DNA from: Novipirellula caenicola | Lineage (GTDB): Bacteria > Planctomycetota > Planctomycetia > Pirellulales > Pirellulaceae | Direction of reading: 5' to 3' | NCBI RefSeq assembly: GCF_039545035.1 | Contig: NZ_BAABRO010000017.1 | Location: 88,431-152,430, forward strand | Length of the DNA stretch: 64,000 nucleotides | Part shown: positions 18,355 to 26,149 of the stretch, piece after piece | How positions within the stretch are numbered: position 1 is the first letter of the stretch | Layout of the letters: every line of letters begins with the position of its first letter | Notes under the pieces: generated by a model | What the model was told of the DNA's origin: nothing | What the model saw: only the letters and a program-made list of their open reading frames with translations | Database searches by the model: none | Program-made: the position numbers and the translations under genes

Positions 18355-18630
18355 ATGACACGTATTCCATTGAGCCGAGCGGAAGAGGAAGCACGCCTTC
18401 GCCGCGAACGATTGGACCTCAGCATTGCGGAGATGGGGCTTTCGGTTCGAACCACCAATTGTTTGGAAGAGACGGGGATTTTGACGGTCCGTGATCTTTT
18501 GAACGCGACCCCACGACGATTGTTGGGGATCAGCAACTTTGGTGAAAAGACACTCGAAGAGGTGTACGCCGCGCTCGAAGAGCTCGGTTTCTATCGTCCT
18601 GGTCGCGAAGTCACTGCGGTGGTTTCGTAG
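18355..18630 (+). CDS. Stand-alone RNA polymerase alpha-CTD-like protein
   Basis: A 91-residue protein whose body (about 25-83) resembles the C-terminal domain of RNA polymerase alpha: LGLSVRTTNCL-type start, EETGILTVRDLL, then the helix-hairpin-helix stretch LLGISNFGEKTLEEVYAALEELG. In alpha this domain binds UP-element DNA and activators, so a role in transcription is likely but not proven. An N-terminal charged helix (RAEEEARLRRERLDL) replaces the alpha N-terminal domain. The ATG at 18355 has a GGAG Shine-Dalgarno 10 bases upstream, so the longer frame from 18307 is not needed. It lies 6 bases before the next gene. Confidence 0.85.
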   Translation: MTRIPLSRAEEEARLRRERLDLSIAEMGLSVRTTNCLEETGILTVRDLLNATPRRLLGISNFGEKTLEEVYAALEELGFYRPGREVTAVVS

Positions 18631-18636
18631 TCGCTG

Positions 18637-19698
18637 ATGCCCCGATTCCCAAAGCCATGGAGCAAGAAGCGGGGCAAGCGTCATTTAGGGCATGCGCTCA
18701 GTGGACTAGCCGGCGAAGCAGTCTTTTACGTTTCGCTGTTTCTGCTGGGCGTGTTCGGGATCTCGGTCGTCATGATCGCCCGGTTTGCCCCCGAACAGGC
18801 ACTCGAAGGGTCAACCGAGACCCTTTCAAGCTCGCTTAGCTTTTGGGTGTTCGGCATTCTCTCGCTGGCGGCGATCGCCAGTGGAGGTGGCGGGTTGCTG
18901 ATCCGGCTCAGTAGTTTGGCGACCAGCCACGAACGACGCTCGGCGAAGGCCAGCCGCAGCGGTTCGATCGAAATCATCGGTCCATCGGCGGACGACGATT
19001 CCAAATTGCCCAGTGTGCCACAGGGTCGGCTGCTGACCGATAGTCCTGGTGAACGGTTGACCTATCGTTTAGCGATGTCCAACCCCGACGACGGCGGCGT
19101 GTTGGGACCCGCGCTTTTGGCGCTGCTATGGAATACCGTTTGGTTCGTTTTGTTAGCCGTTGTCGTTTCGGGGATTTATTACGACCGCCCCCGTCATATC
19201 TTGACATTTCTGCTGTTGCCGCTAGGCGGCATTGGCTTGTGGGCGTTTCGATCGTTCATCTCGCAAGTCCGGCGGATTGCGGGGGTTGGGGCGACGATTG
19301 TCGAAATCAGCCATCATCCGTTGGTCCCAGGCGACGACTATCGCGTCTATGTCTGCCAAATGGGACGTCTAAAACTTCGCCGATTAAAAATTTTGTTGTG
19401 TTGCGAGGAAGAGACGTTTTATCGCCAAGGAACGGACGTAAGGGTGGAAAAATACGAAGCGTTTAGCCAAGTAATCCTAAATCAGCGAGACGTTGCGGTT
19501 GACCCACAGGCCCCTTGGGAACAACAATTAGCCATCGAGCTTCCCGAGAACGTCATGCATTCGTTTGTTGGTTCTCACAACGCAATTCGCTGGAAGATCG
19601 TCGTTTCCGGAGAGTCACGCCCTTGGCCATCGTTCTGCCGAAGTTTCCCCGTCATCGTTCATCCACCCGGATTGCCGCCGAAACGCAACCCGCGGTAA
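18637..19698 (+). CDS. Membrane protein with arrestin-like N-lobe
   Basis: A 353-residue protein with four likely membrane segments in two pairs, near 30-48, 67-88, 160-178 and 185-205. A soluble C-terminal beta-sandwich follows: VEISHHPLVPGDDYRVYVCQ, CCEEETFYRQGTDVRVE, and LPENVMHSFVGSHNAIRWKIVV. This matches the N-lobe pattern of arrestin-like (Spo0M-like) proteins, judged by eye. It stops at 19698, and the matching C-lobe continues in another frame in the next entry. I infer a membrane-anchored scaffold or sorting protein. It begins 6 bases after the alpha-CTD-like gene. Confidence 0.7.
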   Translation: MPRFPKPWSKKRGKRHLGHALSGLAGEAVFYVSLFLLGVFGISVVMIARFAPEQALEGSTETLSSSLSFWVFGILSLAAIASGGGGLLIRLSSLATSHERRSAKASRSGSIEIIGPSADDDSKLPSVPQGRLLTDSPGERLTYRLAMSNPDDGGVLGPALLALLWNTVWFVLLAVVVSGIYYDRPRHILTFLLLPLGGIGLWAFRSFISQVRRIAGVGATIVEISHHPLVPGDDYRVYVCQMGRLKLRRLKILLCCEEETFYRQGTDVRVEKYEAFSQVILNQRDVAVDPQAPWEQQLAIELPENVMHSFVGSHNAIRWKIVVSGESRPWPSFCRSFPVIVHPPGLPPKRNPR

Positions 19699-20222
19699 AT
19701 GTAGCGTTGTGCCGGGATGACGCGGTTTACGAGGTGGGAGACCAATTGACCGCGCGTTGGCGGATCAGCCGCGTCCCGCTGGATCAAGTGCAAGGCGTCG
19801 AAATTTCGGTGCTCTGGCACACCGAAGGCAAAGGCGACGAGGATCTGCACGTTCATCATTTTCACCGACTCGATGAACAACAATTGCGGCAAGCGGGACT
19901 CGCCGAGACTCAGTCATTGTCGTGTAAATTGCCCTACACACCGCTGAGCTATCACGGTCATCTGATCCGGGTGTGTTGGTGCCTGCGTTTGCGATTGTTT
20001 GTCGCCGGCGCCCGGGAAACGGTCAGTGAACAACCGTTCCATTTGGTGTCCAACCGATTGCGAGCCAACGCGCCGCTGGGATGCGAAATGACGAACCAGG
20101 ACGGAGCAAAGCCATCGACGCTTTCCGCCGACGTCAAAAAGTCATTGGATCTGAAAAAGGGCTTCGTTCATCACAGTCGCTCGAGTCGGTTGGCAACCGC
20201 TTCTAGCGCGAAGCGATACTAA
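19623..20222 (+). CDS. Arrestin-like C-lobe protein (separate gene or frameshifted second half)
   Basis: About 199 residues in the -1 frame relative to the preceding gene. From about residue 28 it reads like the second lobe of an arrestin-type protein: RDDAVYEVGDQLTARWRIS, VEISVLWHTEGKGDEDLHVHHF, CKLPYTPLSYHGHLIRVCW and FHLVSN. No ATG or GTG is available upstream. The TTG at 19623 is preceded by GGAGAG with 8 bases of spacing, which would allow coupled initiation inside the upstream gene (76-base overlap). The other reading is that the two frames were once, or still are, one protein joined by a frameshift. Confidence 0.6.
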   Translation: MAIVLPKFPRHRSSTRIAAETQPAVNVALCRDDAVYEVGDQLTARWRISRVPLDQVQGVEISVLWHTEGKGDEDLHVHHFHRLDEQQLRQAGLAETQSLSCKLPYTPLSYHGHLIRVCWCLRLRLFVAGARETVSEQPFHLVSNRLRANAPLGCEMTNQDGAKPSTLSADVKKSLDLKKGFVHHSRSSRLATASSAKRY

Positions 20223-20237
20223 GCCGTAGGCACGGCG

Positions 20238-21068
20238 GTGGATTTTCAGCCCTCCAATCCGTTTTGCACCCGCATCGTTCGTCCCGGGGCAATCGAGTAT
20301 CGATTCGATCCGCAGCGTGATGCCGGTCATCGCCCCGATCGACTTGATGGGCCGGATCAGTCAAATGAGCTCGATCAGTCAAATGAGCTCGATCAGTCAA
20401 ATGAGCTCGATGAATTGGTGCGGCGAATCTGCGGCGACTCCGGGCATCTGGCCCCGTTCCATTTGATCGCAGGGCCTCATGGATCGGGCAAATCGACCTT
20501 GGTTCGTTCGCTGGTGCCACCGCTGGCGAAACACTTTCCCAAGCTGATCGAAGTTCATTTGCATCAACCTCCATCGCAATCGCTGGCACCGGATCGCGTC
20601 TCGCTTGGCCATTGGCTTGCCAACGCGATCGAGCGTCGCCTGCACCACTGGAAAATGGCTCGTTGGGTGGCCGCAAAACAACGCCAAGCTCGACCCGAGG
20701 GATTGTTGATCATTGATGGGCTCGAGCAATTATCGTGGTGGTCCGTGATGCACGTTCGGCGGCGAGCGAAGCGGTGGCGACAAACCGTGTTGGCGACGAG
20801 TCACCGTTTGCATCGCGGTTTCGCGATGCTGCGGAACACAACGCTCGATTCCGAAAAGATTGCCGCGCTGACGGAATGGTTGATCGTCTCGCTCGCCGAG
20901 TCCGAGCAGACGCTTGTGCGACAAGAACTGCAGCGGCGTTCGCTTGGTCCGCAAACCAATCTGCGAGATCTTTGGTTTGACCTTTACGACTTGATAGAAA
21001 CATCTCGGAGACAACAGTATGCCCGTTCGCTTGACCGTCGTGATCGTTCAATCACCCCCAACCCCTGA
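20238..21068 (+). CDS. P-loop ATPase of unknown function
   Basis: A 276-residue soluble protein with a Walker A motif GPHGSGKST at 79-87 and a Walker B-like LLIIDGLEQLS ending near 166. It also has a possible sensor segment (TVLATSHRLH) and an all-helical C-terminus. It resembles small AAA-type ATPases that act with a membrane partner, but I cannot assign a family. Residues 41-58 contain three copies of a six-residue unit (LDQSNE) from a perfect DNA triplication. It starts at GTG 20238, with no ATG before Walker A, 15 bases after the arrestin-like C-lobe. It overlaps the next gene by 50 bases, so the cluster is probably one operon. Confidence 0.75.
   Translation: MDFQPSNPFCTRIVRPGAIEYRFDPQRDAGHRPDRLDGPDQSNELDQSNELDQSNELDELVRRICGDSGHLAPFHLIAGPHGSGKSTLVRSLVPPLAKHFPKLIEVHLHQPPSQSLAPDRVSLGHWLANAIERRLHHWKMARWVAAKQRQARPEGLLIIDGLEQLSWWSVMHVRRRAKRWRQTVLATSHRLHRGFAMLRNTTLDSEKIAALTEWLIVSLAESEQTLVRQELQRRSLGPQTNLRDLWFDLYDLIETSRRQQYARSLDRRDRSITPNP
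20355..20408 (+). repeat. Three perfect tandem 18-bp units inside the P-loop ATPase gene
   Basis: The unit GATCAGTCAAATGAGCTC occurs three times without a mismatch and keeps the frame, adding LDQSNE each time. It sits in a variable linker before the ATPase domain and could expand or contract by slippage. Confidence 0.9.
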
Positions 21069-21747
21069 TCTGCAATCTTCGGTCAATTCGGGCGCGTCCA
21101 ATGGCGATTCGCAGCGAGACGGCGGGCAAGCCAGCGGGATTGCCGGTTGCAGCGTGGATGAGGTGTTGGGCGAGCTGTTGGGGTTGCCCGAGATTGATTT
21201 GACCTTGGTCAATCGTCTCGAATCCGTCTCGATCGCGTCGACCGATCATCTCACCCTGCAATCGATCACGGGCGACGTGGTGGTGTTGGATTGGCAAACG
21301 GCGTCGCAGACATGTCAGTCGCTGCAGGCGATCGGTGTTGATGCTGTTCGCTGGCCACACCCGGATGATCCCGACGCGGTGGGCGATCCCACGCAGCGAT
21401 CGCGGCGAGTTTATGCGTTTGATCTACGTCGGTTTGCCGAGGCCAAGAAGTTGCGTGAATCGATTTTGCGGCTGCATGCGAGCAAGCAGGTCAAAACGTT
21501 TTCGTTGTCACTCGGAGCCCCTTCGGCCGCACGGCCCCAATCACCGGTGTCGAGCCAACCGCAAACGGCGCCCTCACTACCACCGTCGACTCAGCCGATC
21601 CGTCCTAAACCGGAGGGCGACGCCAACAACGAGCCAAGCGACAACGCAAACTCGCAGACTCCGCCGCTCGATCGCTCGCTCCGCCGCTCGGTCACTTCCG
21701 AGCAGCTGGATTCTTTGGTCGACCAGCTGGACGATTTTGATCCCTAG
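21019..21747 (+). CDS. Protein of unknown function, clustered with the P-loop ATPase
   Basis: I do not recognise this 242-residue protein. A mixed alpha/beta part at about 40-160 (SVDEVLGELLGLPEIDLTLVNRLESV, then GDVVVLDWQTASQTCQSLQAIG) is followed by a disordered Pro/Ser/Gln-rich tail and an acidic end (LDSLVDQLDDFDP). It starts with ATG at 21019 with a GGAG about 10 bases upstream, and overlaps the ATPase gene by 50 bases. The overlap suggests translational coupling and a joint role. Confidence 0.7.
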   Translation: MPVRLTVVIVQSPPTPDLQSSVNSGASNGDSQRDGGQASGIAGCSVDEVLGELLGLPEIDLTLVNRLESVSIASTDHLTLQSITGDVVVLDWQTASQTCQSLQAIGVDAVRWPHPDDPDAVGDPTQRSRRVYAFDLRRFAEAKKLRESILRLHASKQVKTFSLSLGAPSAARPQSPVSSQPQTAPSLPPSTQPIRPKPEGDANNEPSDNANSQTPPLDRSLRRSVTSEQLDSLVDQLDDFDP

Positions 21748-21940
21748 TCCGTTGTCGGCTTGGTCGCCGAAGCGATTGACGCGAGCGACATTCGAAAAAC
21801 GACGTGTTTAATCGTGTTTCCACGTCATTTGCTTGCTTTGGGTGAATTGCCAGCCGCGGTTTTGGGTGATAATCTATTAGCGGAAACCGTCATCCGGCGG
21901 GCACCCGCTTTCCTTCTTTCCCATCCTTCGAAAGCTCTGT

Positions 21941-22306
21941 ATGTCGGCAATCACCACCCAAGTTGTTAATGATATTTTGTTGGTTGGGTTTACCGACAGC
22001 AAGATTCTTGACAGTCAACGCATCGAGCAGGTTGGACGCGAACTTCAAGAGGCCGTCCCACAAGCGGTTCACAAAAAGATGCTGCTTAATTTTCGCGGCG
22101 TCTCTTTCATGTCCTCCGCGATGATCACCAAATTGGTGATGCTCAACAAAAGTTGTAAAGCGCAAGGGGTGGGTTTGAAGTTTTGTGAAGTTTCGCCCAA
22201 CGTGATGGAAGTCTTCAAGATCACCAAGCTAAACAAGCTGTTTGATATTCAGGAAGGCGAAGAGAAAGCGATGGCGAGCTTCGACAAGAAAGGTTGGTTC
22301 GGTTGA
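21941..22306 (+). CDS. STAS-domain (anti-anti-sigma-like) protein
   Basis: Single-domain STAS protein of 121 residues. The pattern is typical of SpoIIAA/RsbV-like regulators: TTQVVNDILLVGF, ILDSQRIEQVGREL, then LLNFRGVSFMSSAMITKL with the serines at 58-59 at the position that is phosphorylated in anti-anti-sigma factors, and FKITKLNKLFDIQ at the end. Such proteins are switched by a partner kinase. The next gene overlaps its stop codon and encodes a histidine-kinase-type ATPase. I see no sigma factor nearby, so the target is unknown. Confidence 0.9.
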   Translation: MSAITTQVVNDILLVGFTDSKILDSQRIEQVGRELQEAVPQAVHKKMLLNFRGVSFMSSAMITKLVMLNKSCKAQGVGLKFCEVSPNVMEVFKITKLNKLFDIQEGEEKAMASFDKKGWFG

Positions 22307-23031
22307 ACGCAGCCGACATTCAGCCCACGGACGATCACTCCGACAAGGATCAAACGCTCGAAAATTCGCGTTTGATTGAAGCCGAGCGAGCGGCGATCGG
22401 TCACGAGATTCATGACGCTTTGTTGCCGTTGATCTTCGGGGCTTCGGCAGGGCTGCATCACTTGATCGATCGTCATGATCGCAAGCCGCAGAGTGAGTTG
22501 GACGCCGAGGCGATCGAGCGACGCGAGCAGCTTGAAAAAATAACAAAGTGGGTCGACCAGGCGTTGCAGACCGGTCGACAAATTCTTGGCGCGGCCTACC
22601 CCGCGGAACTACGGCACCAAACTTGGTCCGCCGCGGCTGCGGAAACGCTGACGCGGATTCTTGATGGTGCCGCCCAGCGTCGGACGGTGATCCAGTGGGA
22701 TGTTTCCGACGCGGCCACGGAGTTGCCCGAAGACGTTGCCACGGCGGCCTATCGGATCACCATCGAAGCGATCCGCAATGCCGCTCGCCATGGCATGGCG
22801 ACGAAGGTTCGCGTCGCCGCCAATGTCGATGACCATACATTGACCCTCACGATCGAGGACAACGGGGCCGGATTCGACCCTCAAGCGGTTTCATCGGACC
22901 GCTTTGGGATCCGGTCGATGAAAGGGCGTGCGGAATTAGTCGGTGGACAACTAACGCTGGCCGCCAAACCAAGTTGTCCTACCACCGTCACGTTTCGCTG
23001 CCGCGTGCAGGTGGGATCCGAGTCAAAATAG
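22303..23031 (+). CDS. Cytoplasmic sensor histidine kinase (HisKA_3/HATPase_c type)
   Basis: About 242 residues without membrane segments or a sensor domain. The dimerisation helix contains IGHEIHDALLPLIFG (phosphoacceptor His at about 34), the NarX/DegS-type H-E-x-H-D motif. The ATPase domain has an N-box (AIRNAARHG), the G1 box DNGAGFDP and FGIRSMKGRAELVGG. The likely start is TTG at 22303, which overlaps the STAS stop (TTGA) and has AGAAAGG about 9 bases upstream; a TTG at 22294 is also possible. No response regulator is adjacent. A role with the STAS protein is inferred from the overlap. Confidence 0.85.
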   Translation: MNAADIQPTDDHSDKDQTLENSRLIEAERAAIGHEIHDALLPLIFGASAGLHHLIDRHDRKPQSELDAEAIERREQLEKITKWVDQALQTGRQILGAAYPAELRHQTWSAAAAETLTRILDGAAQRRTVIQWDVSDAATELPEDVATAAYRITIEAIRNAARHGMATKVRVAANVDDHTLTLTIEDNGAGFDPQAVSSDRFGIRSMKGRAELVGGQLTLAAKPSCPTTVTFRCRVQVGSESK

Positions 23032-23150
23032 GGTGAATCGTCGTCGCGGAAAGTCGTTGAGACTTTTTCTTTTTTCACGAACGATCCGAAACTCGCGTGT
23101 GAGTTTCGTGACCCTTGAATTTCCGTTTGACCGGGCCTTTTGACCGGGCC

Positions 23151-23393
23151 TTACGCCGCGTCGCTTGAATTCATGTCTTTGAGCGATTTGCCCAGTCGTT
23201 TTTTGCTGGCAGCGGTCGTTTTGCCGCGAGTTCCCTTGGTCGTCCCGGTGTCGGTCGCCAAAAGAGCCGCTACGTTGGGATGCAGGTCGTCGCTGTCGGT
23301 TGGGGTTCCGATTTGCTCGATCGCGTCGCTGACGCCCAACAGCACCGATTGGCGTACGCCGTCTCGCAGCCATTCAAAGAAATTTACGTTCAT
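23151..23393 (-). CDS. Small conserved planctomycete-type protein
   Basis: An 80-residue protein with an amphipathic N-terminal part MNVNFFEWLRDGVRQSVLLG followed by SDAIEQIGTP and a Thr/Lys/Ser-rich basic tail. I recognise no named domain. The start ATG has a clear GGAG 8 bases upstream on the minus strand, which supports translation. It stands alone between the histidine kinase and the next minus gene. Confidence 0.65.
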   Translation of the reverse strand: MNVNFFEWLRDGVRQSVLLGVSDAIEQIGTPTDSDDLHPNVAALLATDTGTTKGTRGKTTAASKKRLGKSLKDMNSSDAA

Positions 23394-23664
23394 TCCAACT
23401 CTCCGTCCTTAGTTTGTTTGCTGATCTTTTCCACGCGGTGTGTCCAAGCCTCACACGCGTTGCCGGTTCTAGAAAAGAAAGCAGCCGAGCGTCTAGACCG
23501 ATTTGGCCGCCCGCCGCATGGCGAAGTGAACAACCCGCCAAACGGCCCGTAAATATTCAGCAGTCCAATTTCGGCAGTGAAAATCCTGCCGGTGGATTTG
23601 CGCCACTGGAACGCGGTGCCGCAACGCGACGAAGATCATCCTGGACGCGAACGTTACGCAGAGA

Positions 23665-24045
23665 CTACGCGGCTCGCCGAACGGGCGTGTCGTTTTCGGC
23701 AACTCGTTCGGGCATGCGGAGGATCGATTCTTCCGCCGATTGGACTTCTTCGACTTGATCGATCTCGTCACCGGTCAAGACGCATTCCAAATTGCCGGAA
23801 TTGGAATAGATTTTTAGCTCGTCCTCTTCGATAAACCAAACCGCTCGAAACGTTTCGGTGCGGAAACAGCGTCCACAGAAGAAACCATCACGAATCAACA
23901 GCGACTCGGACAACACCTTCGCGGGCCCCATTTTTTCGGGCCCCTGCGTTTCGGGCCCGTTTGCTTGATCCGCATCGTTACACTGGTCGTTGATCCATTG
24001 GCACAGACGGCTTCGGACAGTTTCCAGGCGTTGAGAGTTTGTCAT
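23665..24045 (-). CDS. Hypothetical protein with a CxxC motif
   Basis: A 126-residue protein with an N-terminal helix (SQRLETVRSRLCQWIND). A compact middle follows: LLIRDGFFCGRCFRTETFRAVWFIEEDELKIYSNSG, read as beta strands around a CxxC. The acidic C-terminus includes GDEIDQVEEVQSAEES. No family is recognisable. It is divergent from hpt. I am fairly confident it is a gene because the middle is well ordered and the codon use is like that of its neighbours. Confidence 0.7.
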   Translation of the reverse strand: MTNSQRLETVRSRLCQWINDQCNDADQANGPETQGPEKMGPAKVLSESLLIRDGFFCGRCFRTETFRAVWFIEEDELKIYSNSGNLECVLTGDEIDQVEEVQSAEESILRMPERVAENDTPVRRAA

Positions 24046-24296
24046 TCGATGGTCAAATCACGGTCGAATCGAGGGGGATACGAACCGCTGCGTTGTTCGG
24101 TACAGCGGTGGTGATCCCTGGAAAAGCGAGAGCTCCGGCGAATGTGCCCCCGTCCCTGGTGGCCACCCGCCGGTCTTTTCTTTTTCGACTCATTGCAATT
24201 GTTTCGTTCGATCGATCTCGATTCGTAGGCAATCTGCCCCTAAACTTCCCAAGTTGCCATCGGTTATTGCTTTCTTTGCCTCCAGGAATTGGTGTG

Positions 24297-24842
24297 ATGC
24301 GAGTCTTGTTAGACGAAACGGAATTGAACGAGGGCGTTCTGCGTCTGGCACGCGAGATTGACGATTTCTACGGCAACAAGCGACATTTGACGGTGATCGC
24401 CGTGATGACGGGCAGTTTGGTGCTGTTTGCGGATCTGATCCGCCGGCTGTCGATGCCACAACGGGTTGGGGTGGTGCAAGCATCAAGCTATCGTGGAGGG
24501 ACAAAATCGGGCGATCTGCAGGTGGATTCGAAAATGATGATCGACGTTTCGGGCCGTGATGTCTTGCTTGTGGACGACATTTTTGACACCGGCAAAACGC
24601 TCGATCGGCTTCGCCAAATGATGCTCGATTCAGGGGCGACGACGGTGAAGACGGCCGTGTTGTTGCACAAAAATCGAGAACACTCTGTCGCCATGCGACC
24701 CGACTTTGTGGCCTTTGAGATTCCGGACGAATTTGTGGTCGGTTACGGATTAGACTATCTAGATATGTATCGCAATCTTCCCTATCTGGCTGTGCTTGAA
24801 CCTGACGAGATTGAGGCAACGGCATCGGAATCGCAACCGTGA
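24297..24842 (+). CDS. hpt: Hypoxanthine phosphoribosyltransferase
   Basis: Purine salvage enzyme that makes IMP or GMP from the base and PRPP, 181 residues. The PRPP-binding motif VLLVDDIFDTGKTL is complete, and the SSYRGGTKSGDL flexible loop and DFVAFEIPDEFVVGYGLDY base-binding C-terminal segment are characteristic of HPRT. The frame is open from 24039, but the ATG at 24297 (MRVLLDETE) has AGGA upstream and starts the homology. It overlaps the next gene by four bases (GTGA), forming an operon with two glycosyltransferases, an unusual partnership. Confidence 0.95.
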   Translation: MRVLLDETELNEGVLRLAREIDDFYGNKRHLTVIAVMTGSLVLFADLIRRLSMPQRVGVVQASSYRGGTKSGDLQVDSKMMIDVSGRDVLLVDDIFDTGKTLDRLRQMMLDSGATTVKTAVLLHKNREHSVAMRPDFVAFEIPDEFVVGYGLDYLDMYRNLPYLAVLEPDEIEATASESQP

Positions 24843-26149
24843 GTGTTCATCCCAACGCGAGATCGCTGAGAGTCTTGTTGGTGGGGCGGCATTTCTGGCC
24901 CCATGCCTCATTTGATGCTGCAGGGTTTTTGGCTCAATTGGCGACCGATCTGTATCGCAGTGGGGTGCATGTCGAAGTGGTGACGCCCCGCTATGCCGCG
25001 TCGTGGCCCGAGCATTTTCACTTTCGTGAGATCCCTGTGCACCGTCCCGCCGCGGCCCCTCGCAGCGATTGGTCGATGGGGCGTTACGTGCGTCATTTGA
25101 CCACTTGGCTCAAAGAAAACAGCGGATCGTTTGACTTGATTTTGGCGGATGCGATACGCGAGGAATCACAGGCGGTCATCGACGCGGCGGCCGCCGCCGG
25201 TATCGCCTCGGTGTTGATTTCCGCAGGCTGGGGTGACGAAAGTGATGCGGCGTGGTGGCAAACCTCGCGAACCGCCCGCCGCTGCGCAGCGACGGCCAAA
25301 GAGGCGGATGCGATCGTGGTCAAGAACGCCGCGGCCGAGCGGATGATGATCGCCCAAGGCTTTCCTCAATCTCAGCTGCATCGAATCGAAATTGGATTCA
25401 CCAGCAGCGTGAACAACCTCGAAGACAATCGTGCGGCGGCTCGCAATCGTTTGGCTGCCGTCAATTCGGATCTGACCACGTTGGCTGAATCCGAGGTCGT
25501 GCTGTGCACCGGCCGAATGCAGAAAAAGGGGGCGATGCAGTGGTTGGCTTCCACCGCGCGGCATTTGATTGCCAACCGACCGGATTTACGGTTTTGGTTC
25601 GTCGGCGACGGTCCCGAACGTCAAACGTTGTACGATTTTTTACGTGCCGACGGGGTGCGGAATTCAATCGCCATGCCTGGATCCTTTGTCGACGCAACGG
25701 ATCTGATGATCGCGGCGGATGTGTTCGTTCACGGTGATCAACAAGGTCTCGATTTTGCGTTGCCATCGGCGGTTTCTGCGGCGATACCGATCGTCGCAGC
25801 GGAGTTTCCGGAACTGCGTTCGATATTGACCCCCACCGGACAACCGATCAAACGAACCACGGCGGCGACGGCATCAACGGGGCCAGTGGGCGATCCGCAA
25901 AACGAAGCCGTTGCGTGGTTCGCGGCTGGCAAATCCAAGTCGCTTCGCATCGCCATTCGCCGCACCCTTGATGACATTTCCCAGGCAAAACAGCGTGCAT
26001 TGCAGCTCCGTCGGGATCTGATTCGATCGCGTCCGCAAACCAAAGTGATCGAAGCGTATATCGATTTAATGACGCGAGTCGTCCAGGAAAAATCCAGCGG
26101 CAAATCGCGGATTGCCAATGATTCCAATTCGATCGAGACTGCTTCATGA
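24839..26149 (+). CDS. Glycosyltransferase family 4 (GT-B)
   Basis: A 436-residue GT-B fold enzyme that probably moves a sugar from a nucleotide donor. The N-terminal half starts with RVLLVGRHFWPHASFDAAGFLAQLA. The C-terminal nucleotide-binding half begins at VVLCTGRMQKKGAMQWLAS, with FVGDGPERQTLYDFL and a later acidic region. It is divergent from textbook GT4 because the usual E-x7-E motif near SAAIPIVAAEFPELRS is poorly kept. GTG at 24839 starts inside the hpt stop, and the gene overlaps its successor by four bases. Acceptor and donor are unknown. Confidence 0.85.
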   Translation: MSVHPNARSLRVLLVGRHFWPHASFDAAGFLAQLATDLYRSGVHVEVVTPRYAASWPEHFHFREIPVHRPAAAPRSDWSMGRYVRHLTTWLKENSGSFDLILADAIREESQAVIDAAAAAGIASVLISAGWGDESDAAWWQTSRTARRCAATAKEADAIVVKNAAAERMMIAQGFPQSQLHRIEIGFTSSVNNLEDNRAAARNRLAAVNSDLTTLAESEVVLCTGRMQKKGAMQWLASTARHLIANRPDLRFWFVGDGPERQTLYDFLRADGVRNSIAMPGSFVDATDLMIAADVFVHGDQQGLDFALPSAVSAAIPIVAAEFPELRSILTPTGQPIKRTTAATASTGPVGDPQNEAVAWFAAGKSKSLRIAIRRTLDDISQAKQRALQLRRDLIRSRPQTKVIEAYIDLMTRVVQEKSSGKSRIANDSNSIETAS

